Below, piece after piece: positions 1-10,392 of a stretch of DNA of 62,294 nt; position 1 is the first letter of the stretch, and each line of letters starts with the position of its first letter. The notes under the pieces were generated by a model. It searched no databases and was not told the DNA's origin. It worked only from the letters and a program-made list of their open reading frames with translations. The translations under genes and the position numbers were made by a program. Source of the DNA: Bartonella queenslandensis (GTDB lineage: Bacteria > Pseudomonadota > Alphaproteobacteria > Rhizobiales > Rhizobiaceae); NCBI RefSeq assembly GCF_018155095.1, contig NZ_NAAI01000011.1:1-62294 (forward strand), written 5' to 3'.

Positions 1-1
1 T

Positions 2-361
2 TTGATGTTTGATACCATTAAAGATGCTGATAATCTGACCATTGACATGCAAAATCCTTCTCAATGGTTGATCCGTGTTGGTGGACGTTTAACAAAAGCC
101 ATTTCCACTGAAAACAGCCGTCCTATGTCTTTCTATGGAAAAGTAAATTTGATCAAAACCTTTGGTGATGATCAAGCAATCCATATTGATAAGGATTATA
201 AACGAGACCCCTCAGGAACCTCTCTTGAAGGTGGCGTTGGTATCAATGCGCAATTGTCCGCTAACCTCTCCCTTCACGGTGATGTCAGCTATCAACAAAA
301 GCTTCAAAAAACCGGTATAAGTGGTGCAAGTTTTTCAGGCGGAATACGCTATCAGTTTTAA
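2..361 (+). CDS. autotransporter C-terminal beta-barrel (3' end only)
   Basis: This is the last ~119 residues of a larger outer-membrane protein whose start lies before the window; the first codon is TTG and the reading frame is open to the window edge. The segment shows alternating polar/hydrophobic strands (WLIRVGGRLTKAI, FYGKVNLIKTF, SLHGDVSYQQKL) and ends GGIRYQF. A terminal aromatic residue is the usual signal for BamA-assisted insertion of autotransporter or porin barrels. Bartonella carries many autotransporters of this kind, used for adhesion. The passenger domain is not visible, so substrate and function cannot be said. A terminator hairpin follows 35 bases downstream. Confidence 0.75.
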   Translation: MMFDTIKDADNLTIDMQNPSQWLIRVGGRLTKAISTENSRPMSFYGKVNLIKTFGDDQAIHIDKDYKRDPSGTSLEGGVGINAQLSANLSLHGDVSYQQKLQKTGISGASFSGGIRYQF

Positions 362-396
362 ATCAAGATTGTAAAAAACAGCCTATGCAATTTAAT

Positions 397-423
397 AAAA
401 AGGCAGCAATATGCTGCCTTTTT
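397..423 (+). terminator. rho-independent terminator of the autotransporter gene
   Basis: AGGCAGCA / TGCTGCCT form a perfect 8-bp stem with a 3-base loop, flanked by A-run and T-run. It sits 35 bases after the stop codon at 361. The A/T flanks would let it work in both directions, but no minus-strand gene ends close to it. Confidence 0.85.
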
Positions 424-942
424 GGCTTATTATAAGCTGTTTTTTTAAGCATTCTTTTAAAGAGAAACAAAAAAACACTTAAAGACTGTTATTGACAGGT
501 GAAAAAGTTTTACAAAAAGTTTTTTATAAAGAGTAAAACTCAGAATTTTTTGATGAATAATACCTAACACTGTAAAAAAGAGAACAACTAAAAACAACAT
601 GGTATTGTAAAATAATAAGAAACTTTTCTAGAAAATACAGCATTACTCTCTTTTGTTATTTCTCACGAATTTAATGCTTAAAGTCCCAAAATAAAACTTT
701 TGAATATAAAATGATAAGCAAAAAATAGTGCAACAATATCAAGAAAGGCTGTATGTTATAAATCACTCGTATATTTCACAAAGGGAGTTCTAATAGGATT
801 TAAAATACTATAGCTCAAACACTGCTCAGCAAATTCATGACTAAAAAAAATCCTATTATTCCTTCCCCTTTTAACAATGCTGCCAAATATCTCCAGAAAC
901 TTCAAAACAAATAAAATTTCATTTTTTCTTTTGTAAAACTGA
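424..942. other. gene-free AT-rich spacer
   Basis: About 520 bases between the autotransporter terminator and the 3' end of the minus-strand transporter operon. I see no credible gene, RNA or repeat. A minus-strand open frame at 756-1118 is the shadow and downstream extension of the ATPase gene in another frame. Confidence 0.6.
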
Positions 943-1725
943 TCACGCTCTTTGTTCTCTATGGACGATAGGCTCAATACTGGCTTCAAAAAACTCCTTT
1001 GTATACTCGTGTTGGGCATGGAGATTACGCAATTCATCATTGCTAAGCTCTTCAAGAATAATCCCTTTATGCATAATTCCAACACGTTCACAAATATGTG
1101 CAACAACAGCAAGATCATGGGATACCATCAAATAAGTAAGCTTTTTTCTCTCACGCAATGATTTCAACAAGTTTAAAATTTCAGCCTGTACCGATACATC
1201 CAATGCAGATGTTGGCTCATCAAGTAACAAAACTTCTGGCTCGATAATTAAAGCACGTGCAAGAGCAATACGCTGACGTTGTCCTCCAGACAACTCATGA
1301 GGATAACGATAAAGAAATGAAGAATCTAAACCAACGGAATCTAAAGCATCCTCCACCCGCTCTCTTTGATTATCCATACCATGGATTTTGAGCGATTCAG
1401 AAAGAACCGTATGGACCATTTTTCTTGGATGCAGCGAAGCATAAGGATCTTGAAAAACCATTTGAATACAACGTAAAAAATTCTTATTTCTTTTTTTCTC
1501 GACTTCTTGTCCATCAAAAAGAAACTTCCCACTATACTCTGGAATAAGCCCTACCAATGTATTCAAAATCGTTGATTTTCCGCATCCGGATTCACCAATC
1601 AAACCATAAGCTTCACCATGCTTAATATGAAAATTAACATTTTTAACAACGGTGACAGCCTTATGCCTATGGCCAAACGTTACAGATAAATTAGAAACAT
1701 CAATAATATTCTCACAATTTGTCAT
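943..1725 (-). CDS. dppF: peptide-type ABC transporter ATPase (DppF/OppF family)
   Basis: One of the two nucleotide-binding subunits that power import of peptides or related small molecules; it acts at the cytoplasmic face. Of 260 residues: Walker A GESGCGKST (~43-51), Q-loop QDPYASLHPRK, signature LSGGQRQRIALARAL, Walker B VLLLDEPTSALD and H-loop SHDLAVV are all intact. The start is well supported: GAGGAGG lies just upstream and the ATG overlaps the stop of the preceding ATPase gene (ATGA), so the two are translationally coupled. It is the last gene of a five-gene minus-strand operon. The DppF assignment rests on gene order and family resemblance; the substrate could be peptide, heme or another ligand. 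Confidence 0.9.
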   Translation of the reverse strand: MTNCENIIDVSNLSVTFGHRHKAVTVVKNVNFHIKHGEAYGLIGESGCGKSTILNTLVGLIPEYSGKFLFDGQEVEKKRNKNFLRCIQMVFQDPYASLHPRKMVHTVLSESLKIHGMDNQRERVEDALDSVGLDSSFLYRYPHELSGGQRQRIALARALIIEPEVLLLDEPTSALDVSVQAEILNLLKSLRERKKLTYLMVSHDLAVVAHICERVGIMHKGIILEELSNDELRNLHAQHEYTKEFFEASIEPIVHREQRA

Positions 1726-2597
1726 GGAGAAACCTCCTCAACACCATTAACAATCGTAGGATTATACAACCAATCAGGATCACGCTTAGGAACAGCCAAA
1801 ACATCAACAGGATTATCAAGCCGTGGCAAACTCGCCAGCAAAGCCTTTGTATAAGGATGACACGCGTGAGATAAGTCAGAAGCAGGTAACTCTTCTAAAA
1901 CACGTCCCGCATACATCACCAAAATACGATCACAAAAATCAGCAATCATATTCAAATCATGACTAATGAAAATAAGCCCCGTTCCAGACTTTGTAACAAG
2001 TTCATCTAATACGGATAAAACTTGTCGTCTGACCGTAATATCAAGGGCAGATGTTGGTTCATCGGCAATAATCAAATCAGGTTTTGGAATGAGCATCATT
2101 GCAATCATCACACGCTGCCCCATCCCTCCAGATATTTCATGAGGAAAGAGACGCATCACATGTTCAGGATCGCGAATATGAACAGATTCTAACATAGATA
2201 TGGTACGCTCCCGCGCTTCAGCTTTTGAAACACGATAATGAATACGGTAAGCCTCCATAATCTGTTCCCCAATCCGTATGAGTGGATTAAGTGAATATTT
2301 AGGATCCTGTAAAATCATTGAAATACGCTTACCGCGAATTTTTCTCATCTGAGGTTCACTTGCGGACAATAAATCGACATCCTCAAAACGCATTTTTTTA
2401 GCTTTAACAATAGCTGATTTTGGGCTCAGCTTTAGTATTGCGCGTCCAGTCATCGATTTACCAGATCCGGATTCACCAACAATGCCAATTTTTTCTTTTC
2501 CGACAGAAAAGCTAACACCGCGCACAACTTCTGAAATGCCGCGCGTTGTAGGAAAAGAAATACGTAAATCTTCTACTTCTAATAATTTATTACCCAT
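1722..2597 (-). CDS. dppD: peptide-type ABC transporter ATPase (DppD/OppD family)
   Basis: Partner ATPase of the importer, 291 residues from the chosen start. It has Walker A GESGSGKSMTG, Q-loop QDPKYSLNPL, signature SGGMGQRVMIAMML, Walker B IIADEPTSALD, H-loop SHDLNMI, and the HPYTKALL motif of the oligopeptide-type C-terminal extension. A longer frame opens at 2630, but the ATG at 2597 (MGNKLLEVEDL) matches the family start and overlaps the permease stop by 8 bases, typical of a coupled operon. It overlaps the next ATPase gene by four bases. All catalytic motifs are complete. Confidence 0.9.
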   Translation of the reverse strand: MGNKLLEVEDLRISFPTTRGISEVVRGVSFSVGKEKIGIVGESGSGKSMTGRAILKLSPKSAIVKAKKMRFEDVDLLSASEPQMRKIRGKRISMILQDPKYSLNPLIRIGEQIMEAYRIHYRVSKAEARERTISMLESVHIRDPEHVMRLFPHEISGGMGQRVMIAMMLIPKPDLIIADEPTSALDITVRRQVLSVLDELVTKSGTGLIFISHDLNMIADFCDRILVMYAGRVLEELPASDLSHACHPYTKALLASLPRLDNPVDVLAVPKRDPDWLYNPTIVNGVEEVSP

Positions 2598-3519
2598 TGC
2601 GTGGATCCAATACATCACGAAGACCATCACCTAAAAGGTTGAAAGCAAGGCTTGCAAATAATATTGCACAGCCTGGTATCGCCGCCAACCACCAATTTGT
2701 CATCATAAATTCCCGTCCTGAGGAAAGCATCGCCCCCCATTCAGGACTTGGAAGTTGTGCTCCCAACCCCAAAAATCCAAGACCAGCAGCTGTTAAAATA
2801 ATTCCAGACATATCTAAAGTTAATCGTACAATCACTGAAGGAATACACATGGGCGCAACATGAAACAAAATAATCCGCAAAGGAGAAGCCCCCTGTAAGC
2901 GAACCACAGAAACATAATCTGAAGAACGTATTGTCAAAGTCTCAGCACGCGCTAAACGTGCGATTGGTGGCCATGCAGCAATTGAAATTGCAATAGAAGC
3001 ATTTTCAATTCCTGGTCCCAATGCAGCTGAAAAGGCAAGAGCTAAAATTAACCCTGGGAAAGCAAGAAAAATATCGACAATGCGCATGAGCACAGTATCA
3101 ACCCATCCCCCCATATAACCAGATACAGTTCCAACGATAAGCCCTATTGGACCTACAATAACTGTTGTGAGAAAAACAACATAAAGAGTAATACGAGAAC
3201 CAAAAACAAGGCGACTAAAAATGTCACGTCCTAATTCATCTGTCCCAAAATAATGTGCCATAGAGGGGGGCTGTAACCGATTCCCTAGGTCATTGCTAAG
3301 AAAATCGTGCGTTGCAATCCAAGGAGCAAAAAGTGCACATATGATAATAATACAAATAATAAACAGACCGAATACAGCTGAAAAGTTATGAAAAAACTTC
3401 ACCAGTGCATGATAAATTCTTTGTATGTTTGCTTGAATGATGGACCGTGGAACAGGGTCGTTTAACCAAAAGCTCAAAGAAGATGATGATTGCGATTTGT
3501 GATGATTACTGACTGTCAT
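2590..3519 (-). CDS. dppC: peptide-type ABC transporter permease (DppC family)
   Basis: Inner-membrane channel subunit, 309 residues. It has a long hydrophilic N-terminus, a first membrane helix (~35-60: AVFGLFIICIIIICALFAPWI), then the binding-protein-dependent transport domain with an EAA-like loop (GASPLRIILFHVAPM). The frame opens with TTG at 3525, but ATG at 3519 has AAGGA eight bases upstream and follows directly on the stop of the DppB-like gene. The C-terminus GDGLRDVLDPR is the family signature end. It pairs with the DppB-like permease to form the translocation pore. Confidence 0.9.
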   Translation of the reverse strand: MTVSNHHKSQSSSSLSFWLNDPVPRSIIQANIQRIYHALVKFFHNFSAVFGLFIICIIIICALFAPWIATHDFLSNDLGNRLQPPSMAHYFGTDELGRDIFSRLVFGSRITLYVVFLTTVIVGPIGLIVGTVSGYMGGWVDTVLMRIVDIFLAFPGLILALAFSAALGPGIENASIAISIAAWPPIARLARAETLTIRSSDYVSVVRLQGASPLRIILFHVAPMCIPSVIVRLTLDMSGIILTAAGLGFLGLGAQLPSPEWGAMLSSGREFMMTNWWLAAIPGCAILFASLAFNLLGDGLRDVLDPRNG

Positions 3520-3521
3520 AT

Positions 3522-4595
3522 TCAACGTGTCCTTGGATCAAAAATGCGATAAAGCAAATCAGAAAATAAATTAATGGCAACAAAGATAAATCCTACAAGT
3601 AAAGTACATCCTACAACTGCATTCATATCTCCAGCGAGAAGAGCATTTGTCAAATAATGCCCAAAACCAGGCCAAGCAAAAACTGTCTCCGTCAAAACAG
3701 CCCCTTCTAATAAAAAAGCATAAGAAAGTGCAACAACGGTAATAACCTGAACAGCAGCATTCCGAAAGGCATGCCCCCAAACGGTTCGCGCCCACGATAA
3801 TCCCTTTACACGTGCCGTAATGATATATTCTTGATTAAGCTGCTCAATCATAAACCCCCGAGTCATACGACTAATATAAGCCATAGCACCGAAAGCTAAG
3901 ATCAAAGCAGGCATAATAATGTGACTAAAGACATTCCCAAAAGCCTCCCATTGTCCTTGGCTCGCGGTATCCCAAAGAAAAAATCCTGTTTTGGGTTCAA
4001 AAGAATATTCATAAAGAAAATCGAGGCGCCCTGGACCACCAACCCAGCTAAGTTTAGCATAAAATATTAACAACGCCATGAGTCCAAGCCAAAATGTCGG
4101 TGTAGAATAACTCAAGAGTGTAAAAACACGAACAACATAATCAATAAATGAATCGCGGTACATTGCTGCAAAAACACCAAAGGGAATTCCAAGAGTTGTG
4201 CCAATAACAATAGCAACAGTTGCAAGCTCTAATGTTGCGGGAAAAACACGCATAATATCATCTAAAACAGGACGCCCAGACGTTAAAGAATCTCCAAAGT
4301 CAAATAAAAATACATTATGAAGATACTTCCAATATTGAACAATCAACGGCTTATCAAGACCCAGCTTATAATACATGGCATCATAAGCCTCCTGACTGAT
4401 GTTATCACCAAGAATAGAGAGAACAGGATCGAGAGGAAGAAGATGACCAAGAAAAAAAGTAATTGTCACCAATCCAAGCAGTGTGATAAAAACTGAAATA
4501 AGAAGTTTTGATCCCTTGAACAAAAAATCCCACAAAAATAATTTTTTCTGCTTTTCTGATACAGCTCTTTCAGTCTCTGAAAGTGACAAAACCAT
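3522..4595 (-). CDS. dppB: peptide-type ABC transporter permease (DppB family)
   Basis: Second inner-membrane permease, 357 residues from ATG at 4595. The frame extends to 4655, but GAGGGG lies about ten bases upstream of 4595 and none fits the longer start. It has an N-terminal helix (~33-55), a periplasmic segment with PLDPVLSILGDN, and about five further helices. The EAA loop is near RVKGLSWARTVWGHAFRNA, and the end is DLLYRIFDPRTR, as in DppB/OppB. The N-terminus is about 25 residues longer than in typical DppB, with a charged cytoplasmic tail (SETERAVSEKQKK). It is 113 bases downstream of the binding-protein gene, so cotranscription is likely. Confidence 0.9.
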   Translation of the reverse strand: MVLSLSETERAVSEKQKKLFLWDFLFKGSKLLISVFITLLGLVTITFFLGHLLPLDPVLSILGDNISQEAYDAMYYKLGLDKPLIVQYWKYLHNVFLFDFGDSLTSGRPVLDDIMRVFPATLELATVAIVIGTTLGIPFGVFAAMYRDSFIDYVVRVFTLLSYSTPTFWLGLMALLIFYAKLSWVGGPGRLDFLYEYSFEPKTGFFLWDTASQGQWEAFGNVFSHIIMPALILAFGAMAYISRMTRGFMIEQLNQEYIITARVKGLSWARTVWGHAFRNAAVQVITVVALSYAFLLEGAVLTETVFAWPGFGHYLTNALLAGDMNAVVGCTLLVGFIFVAINLFSDLLYRIFDPRTR

Positions 4596-4708
4596 TATAA
4601 AAATCCCCTCTGTAGCGATAAAACATAAAGCGAATACCTTTTTTTTATAAAACAAAACAACTTCTTATTAAGCATGTTCTGCAAGCCTTTTCCATAACAT
4701 GCTTCTTT

Positions 4709-6310
4709 TTATTTTTCTGCTTCATTGTAGTAAAGTCTGTAACTATTCCAAACCCATTTTTTGACTGCAGGTCCCATACCAACGGTATAATATGTCTGAA
4801 ATAAATAAACCATAGGACCATGCTCTAGCACATAATGCTGTAAAGTCCGATATTGCATAATACGCTTATTAGGGTCTTGCTCAAACAAAGCATCCATCAC
4901 CATTTTATTAATATTTTCATCATAATATCCAGCACGCCAAGCCAAATACATATTATGTTTTTTTGTAAATGTTGGGTCAGGATTAAACACGTGATTCAAT
5001 GAAGCAGGATGTCCATCAGGATCAGCGCTTCCCCACCCCATAAGTGCAGTATCATAATTTCCACCCCGTACACGACTTAACAGTTGATTTTGTGCCATTT
5101 TTTCAATTGTGAGCTCCACACCAATTTTGCGTGCATTGGCTTGAATAGACTGCGCAACAGATGACATATAACTAAGACTTCCAACGAGAAGGTTCGCTTT
5201 AAAACCGTTCGGATAACCAGCTTCAGTCATTAACTGTTTTGCTTTTTCAAAATCTAACTTAAAAGGCAGACCTTCTTTTTCATCCAAAGCACCTGGAACA
5301 CCTAAAGACATATAAGTTGCCCGCGGAATAGCAATTCCCTTCAAAACAGTTTTTCCAAGACTTTCATAATCAACCAAATAACGAAGTGCTAATCTGACCT
5401 TTTCGTTCGCAAAAATTACGTTCTTATTGTTTAACGATAAATAAATAATCTGCGGACGCAAAACACGACTAATTTTGACTGGACCATCTTTTTTCTCAAG
5501 GTCTAAAATATCCTCTGAAGAAAGATCTCGCGCTATATCCACATCACCTTTTTCCAAAAGAAATCTTTGACTTGCTGAATCCGCCACATGACGCACAACG
5601 ATTTGCTTAATTTTAGGCACCTTTCCCCAATAATGCTGTGTAGCCTCTAACACAACTTTATCCCCTGGAGACCAGCTTGCCAATTTATAAGGTCCAACAC
5701 AAGCCGAATGTGTTGCTAAATATTTATTCCCCATATCACCATTGATACTCTGCGCTTCAATTGTTTTCCGATCAAGCAGAGCAGAAGCATAAGATTGTCC
5801 AATAACGGTCAAGATGAGCTGAATAGGATAGGGTCTATCTAATTTTAATTGTAAAGTCTTATCATCAAGAGCCTGAATATTTGTTTCAACATTCTCTTTG
5901 GTAAAACCATAATCCATTAAAGATTGAGCATAGCTCAAACCTAATTTAATAATCCGTTGCATCGACCATACGAGATCTTGCGCCGTTGCTGTTCTTCCAT
6001 CATCAAACTTTAAATCATCACGAAGATGAAAAACTATTCTTTTACCATCATCTAAAACATCCCAAGATTGCGCCATAGCCGGACGAATTTTTGTAGGATC
6101 ATGCTCATCATATTGTACGAGCGCACTGCAAATATTCGTCAATAACTCACTTGTTACAACCTCAACGGTTTGCGCTGGATCAAAACTACTCATTGAATCA
6201 ATATTCCATGCCATCACCAATATATCTTTAGATGAAGCACTAAACGCTGATACGATAGCCCCGTTTAAAAAAAACATTGTACTTAATAAAACATAAATTC
6301 TTTTCAACAT
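4709..6310 (-). CDS. ABC transporter substrate-binding protein (family 5), copy 1
   Basis: Periplasmic receptor of the importer, 533 residues. A signal peptide (MLKRIYVLLSTMFFLNGAIVSAFSA) is followed by an SBP_bac_5 fold. Family landmarks are SFDPAQTVE, VFHLRDDLKFDDGR, VGPYKLASWSPGD, LRYLVDYESLGK, and a C-terminal GPAVKKWVWNSYRLYYNEAEK. A longer frame starts at 6412, but AGGGGAGAAAAGA directly precedes the ATG at 6310. It is the copy next to the permease/ATPase genes and the most diverged of the six in the window, so it is probably the original partner. The ligand is not predictable from sequence; peptide and heme are both known for this family. Confidence 0.9.
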   Translation of the reverse strand: MLKRIYVLLSTMFFLNGAIVSAFSASSKDILVMAWNIDSMSSFDPAQTVEVVTSELLTNICSALVQYDEHDPTKIRPAMAQSWDVLDDGKRIVFHLRDDLKFDDGRTATAQDLVWSMQRIIKLGLSYAQSLMDYGFTKENVETNIQALDDKTLQLKLDRPYPIQLILTVIGQSYASALLDRKTIEAQSINGDMGNKYLATHSACVGPYKLASWSPGDKVVLEATQHYWGKVPKIKQIVVRHVADSASQRFLLEKGDVDIARDLSSEDILDLEKKDGPVKISRVLRPQIIYLSLNNKNVIFANEKVRLALRYLVDYESLGKTVLKGIAIPRATYMSLGVPGALDEKEGLPFKLDFEKAKQLMTEAGYPNGFKANLLVGSLSYMSSVAQSIQANARKIGVELTIEKMAQNQLLSRVRGGNYDTALMGWGSADPDGHPASLNHVFNPDPTFTKKHNMYLAWRAGYYDENINKMVMDALFEQDPNKRIMQYRTLQHYVLEHGPMVYLFQTYYTVGMGPAVKKWVWNSYRLYYNEAEK

Positions 6311-6709
6311 TCTTTTCTCCCCTATTTTATCTCTTTCTTTTGTATTCTTGTACCTTTTCACACAAAGTGATCGTAACTTTTGTCTTTCATCTTTTAAACA
6401 GCATGGTATCAAACATCAATCTCATTGAATTAAACTAAGCATCTATAAAGCAATTCTCTCATATATCAATTTATTATTTATCAATTTATTATTCATGATA
6501 CTGAGAATCTGTAAGCATAAGCAAAAACCATCCCCAATATAACTTCCCATATTCATCCCCCCTTATAAATGACCTCAATCATATATGGCACACTCCCCCC
6601 ACAATTTTATTCTCCTTTAAAAAACTGAAGATTTTCTATGTGGGAGAATATTTTCATCATGCAATAATGATCAAGCTCTTTTCATCTTTGACGATACGAA
6701 AAGACACGC
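6311..6709. other. gene-free spacer between binding-protein copies 1 and 2
   Basis: About 400 bases. It is AT-rich, with short direct repeats (tttattatttatcaatttattattcatg around 6466-6495). It probably contains the promoter for the ABC operon, but no clear -35/-10 pair stands out. Unlike the spacers of copies 3-6, I could not recognise xseA-derived sequence here. Confidence 0.5.
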
Positions 6710-8335
6710 TTATTTTTCAATTTCACTATAAAAAATACGCGGGGCACTATTCCAAACCCATTTTTTAACATCAGGTGTCATCGCGACAACGCTATATTGT
6801 TGATAGATAAACGCATAAGGTCCTTTCTGCATCAGTTCACGTTGTAAATCAACATAGAGTTGTGCCCGTTTTTTTGAATCTTTTTGAAACAACGCCTCTT
6901 CAACTTTTTGATTCATCTTGGCATCAAAATACCCATTTTTCCAACTAGGATAGGCTGTATTTTTTGCCTCAAACCGATTATCCGGATTATAAACAAGACG
7001 TGAAGCCATGGTATGAGGATCCGTAGACCCACTACTCCACCCAATAAAAGACGTATCAAAAGCTCGGGCATCCACCTTTGAAAACAATTGCATTCCTGCC
7101 ATACGTTCAATTTTAAGATGCACCCCCGCCTGTGCAGCACTATCTTGGAGGGACTGAGCAAGAGCTGAAATATAAGGGGTATTTGCAACAAGAAAATTTG
7201 CCTCAAATCCGTTCGGATAACCCGCCTCTGCTAAAAGCTGTTTGGCTTTTTGAATATCAAGCCTAAAGGGCTGCCCTGCTTTTTCATCTAAAGCTCCAAA
7301 ATTGCCAAGAGGAATAAAACTTGCCCGTGTTACACCGATATCTTTGAGAATCTTCTTGCCAAGACCTTCATAGTCTATGAGATAGCGCATCGCCAAGCGT
7401 ACTTTTTCCTTAGCAAAAATGGGATTTGTCATGTTGAATCCCCAATACATCATGGTTGGTACCAACACCTTTTCAACTTTAATATTTATTTTTTTTTGTA
7501 GATCTAAGAGATCTTCATGGGTCAAATTACGAGCCACATCAATATCGTGCTTTTGCAACAACAAACGTTGTGTTCCAGGCTCTGCAACATGGCGAATGAG
7601 AATCTGCTTCAGTTTCGGAGCTTCTCCCCAATAATGCGAGCTTGCACGCAACAAAAGAGCTTCTCCAGGGCGCCAACTTTTCAACTGATAAGGACCAACA
7701 CAAGCAGCATGCGTTTTTAAATACTGATTTCCTAGATCGCCATTTTTTTCATGCTTCATAATTATCTTACGATCAAGCAAAGCTGTCACGCGCGTTGCAA
7801 CAATATTATTAAGAAGAAGCTTTGCTGGATAAGGCTTATCAAATTTCATCACCACCGTTTTTTCGTCAACGGCTTGCAAAGCATCATCAACATTTTGCTC
7901 TGTAATTCCATATTCATTAAACGTTGCCGCATCGGCCATTTTTAATTTGATAACCCGCCTCATCCCCCAAACAAGATCATTGGCGTTGGCTTCTCTACCA
8001 TCATTAAACTTCAAACCATCACGCAAATGAAAAGTAATCACGGTACTGTGATCATCTCCAGAAACATCCCAATGCGTTGCTAATGCCGGAACTATTTTTG
8101 TTGGATCCTCTGCTGCTGTACTGACCAAATTATCACAAACATTGTAAATAATTTCAGTTGAATAAATATCATTGCTTTGTGCAGGATCAAAGATCCTGAT
8201 GGCATCGAGATTCCAAGCCATGACAAGAGTATCGGTAGGTGTTTTTGCTGAAGCCTGTTGTGCAACCACTCCAAGTGCCATAAGAAAAGAAATAGGAAAG
8301 CTACTCCTTTTCAATCTTTTTTTCTTCAAGGTCAT
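6710..8335 (-). CDS. ABC transporter substrate-binding protein (family 5), copy 2
   Basis: 541 residues. A signal peptide ends ...VAQQASAKTPTDTLVM, then the SBP_bac_5 fold: IRIFDPAQSNDIYSTEII, VITFHLRDGLKFNDGR, CVGPYQLKSWRPGEALLL, RLAMRYLIDYEGLGKK, DVKKWVWNSAPRIFYSEIEK. It is closely related to copies 3 and 6 over the whole length but lies on the other side of tag-xseA. It has no permease or ATPase genes of its own, so it presumably docks to the transporter at 943-4595. RIFDPAQS replaces the more usual SSFDPAQ. The start is ATG with AAGGGGAAAG nearby. Confidence 0.9.
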   Translation of the reverse strand: MTLKKKRLKRSSFPISFLMALGVVAQQASAKTPTDTLVMAWNLDAIRIFDPAQSNDIYSTEIIYNVCDNLVSTAAEDPTKIVPALATHWDVSGDDHSTVITFHLRDGLKFNDGREANANDLVWGMRRVIKLKMADAATFNEYGITEQNVDDALQAVDEKTVVMKFDKPYPAKLLLNNIVATRVTALLDRKIIMKHEKNGDLGNQYLKTHAACVGPYQLKSWRPGEALLLRASSHYWGEAPKLKQILIRHVAEPGTQRLLLQKHDIDVARNLTHEDLLDLQKKINIKVEKVLVPTMMYWGFNMTNPIFAKEKVRLAMRYLIDYEGLGKKILKDIGVTRASFIPLGNFGALDEKAGQPFRLDIQKAKQLLAEAGYPNGFEANFLVANTPYISALAQSLQDSAAQAGVHLKIERMAGMQLFSKVDARAFDTSFIGWSSGSTDPHTMASRLVYNPDNRFEAKNTAYPSWKNGYFDAKMNQKVEEALFQKDSKKRAQLYVDLQRELMQKGPYAFIYQQYSVVAMTPDVKKWVWNSAPRIFYSEIEK

Positions 8336-9765
8336 AAACTTTCCCCTTTATATTTTTTATCAATTAATAACACTGAAGTGACTTGGAAAATTTATAATCA
8401 TAAAGGGCAAATCTATAATCATAAAGATTGAACAAAGACCTTCTCATCACCTATACAAAGTCGTCTACTTTTAAATTCATCCATTTTATCAATTCATTGT
8501 CTTACAGCTCAATCAAACCATAGCGAACAATAGAATATGTGTTTGCTCATCAGTATGACTTTCTTTTCATAGATATTTCTTTACACACGACAATAAACCC
8601 TATCCCCCCCAATTAATCATCAAAATGACAAGCTTTATAGCCCGTAAAAAAACAAACGTGTTAACAAAGATAAAGAGGAAAAATGAGAAGAACTATTCCT
8701 TCTAAATTCTATCTTTTGAGAGATAAAGTTTGTAATGAAAAAATACATACTAAAAGGCTCTTTCTCATTCATCAAAACAAAATTCATTATACAATTTTCC
8801 CTAAAGACATAACGAATATAAATCCTTCTAAACTTTAATTTGCATCATTGCTTTGCCGCTATAAAAATAAAACGGCAAACAACATGCTGTAACAAAATGT
8901 TTGGTTTCAAACAGCAACATACAGAGACTTAACGAAGCAATATAGTGAATACCCGTCTGTCTGAGCTTAAATATCTCCCCAAAACTGGAGCTCACACGCA
9001 GTAAACTTCCTCTCTAATGAAAGAAGGCTATCAGATAATAAAACTTAACACAAGCAGCTTGAGTTATTTAACGTCAATTTTCCTTGCTGCATTTTGTTTT
9101 GTATTCCTTAGGCATGTCTTGAACAATCGACCACCACACAAATAAACCAACGATCATACAGCCCAAGCAAAATATAACAATGCAACAAAAGCCCCCATCT
9201 AACAACCACTTTGCATTCATCAATAAACATGAATAGAATAATGATGACATTCATGTCATGAACAGAAATAAAAATACCTCTTCTAAACCATTTCAAATGC
9301 CAAGCGCTGTCGCAATATTTTAGAGCGGGCCGTGTGTGTGATAATATCGGCTCATTCCTTCATAAACGCCCATTCCTTCATAAACACAAGACGGTGATGC
9401 TCAATAACTTCCATCGTTATTCCATTTACGAGCCTCAATGCGAAATGGGCTTAAGAGCATTAAGAAATATTTTTTTAAGCAAGCCCGTGAATTGGCAACA
9501 GGGCGGCTTTCTATTTTACATACAAGATATCATCACTATCTAACGCTAGATACATGATAGTTAAGATATTACTCTTTTTTGCATTTGTTTTTTCATTCTC
9601 AAAAGTATACTTGTGTTGTTTTAATGACCAACAATAATAAAAAATCATCACTATTGGATCGTTTGTATGCTTTAATTATCTTATACAATAAAGTTGTATG
9701 ACCTGCACGTTAACGAAACAATTCAATGACTTAATCATTGCCCTTATGACAGACATTTTACCAAT
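8336..9765. other. 1.4-kb gene-free region with a diverged repeat
   Basis: No convincing gene. Open frames at 9108-9296 (-) and 9334-9543 (+) lack ribosome sites and family resemblance. The stretch 9298-9535 resembles 39455-39660: both carry a TTAAGAGCATT...GTGAATTGGCAACA core followed by TCTATTTTACATA. Two copies of ATAATCATAAAG lie near 8395-8427. The rest looks like decayed DNA. Confidence 0.5.
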
Positions 9766-10392
9766 TTACCGACAAAAACACCCTTCAAGATGATCATTAA
9801 CAATCCCTACAGACTGCATAAAAGCATAACAAATCGTGGGACCAACAAACGTCCAGCCGCGCTTCTTTAAATCTTGAGAAAGACGAAGAGAAGCTGGAGT
9901 TATAGGATTTGCCAACAGTGTTTGAAAATCTATCTTTTCATAACGCTCCGATTGTGGTGGTTGAAAAGACCAAAAATAGTGAGACAAACTCCCCCACTCT
10001 GTTATAACTTCCTGTGCTCTCAGTGCATTATTAAGCACTGATCGAATTTTCCCCTGATGACGAACAATACCTTTATTCTGCATCAACATTTGCATCTTTA
10101 GCGCATCATAATGAGCGATCTTTTCAAAGTCAAAATCATCAAATGCAACACGAAAAGAAGAGCGTTTTTTTAAAATCGTAAACCAAGAAAGCCCAGCTTG
10201 GAAACCTTCAAGACAAATTTTTTCAAACAAAGGGATATCCTCCAAAATAGGTTTTCCCCATTCGTTATCATGATAAGCACAATAAAGTGGCTCCGTTCCA
10301 GCCCATGCACAACGAACTTTTCCATCCGCCCCCTTAAGAAGCCCCTGAGCAAGCATAATCTTCACCGTATTAAAAGAGAGTTCCTTGATCAT
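9766..10392 (-). CDS. tag: DNA-3-methyladenine glycosylase I
   Basis: Base-excision repair enzyme that removes 3-methyladenine from alkylated DNA, 208 residues. Family motifs: [19 protein letters not shown] near the N-terminus, [16 protein letters not shown] (helix-hairpin-helix), and the zinc-site end [27 protein letters not shown]. Length is slightly above the usual ~190 because the frame opens 12 codons early. The ATG at 10356 ([16 protein letters not shown]) has GGTGAAG upstream and is an equally good start. The gene overlaps the 3' end of xseA by 23 bases if the long start is used, so the two are cotranscribed. Confidence 0.92.
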   Translation of the reverse strand: MIKELSFNTVKIMLAQGLLKGADGKVRCAWAGTEPLYCAYHDNEWGKPILEDIPLFEKICLEGFQAGLSWFTILKKRSSFRVAFDDFDFEKIAHYDALKMQMLMQNKGIVRHQGKIRSVLNNALRAQEVITEWGSLSHYFWSFQPPQSERYEKIDFQTLLANPITPASLRLSQDLKKRGWTFVGPTICYAFMQSVGIVNDHLEGCFCR

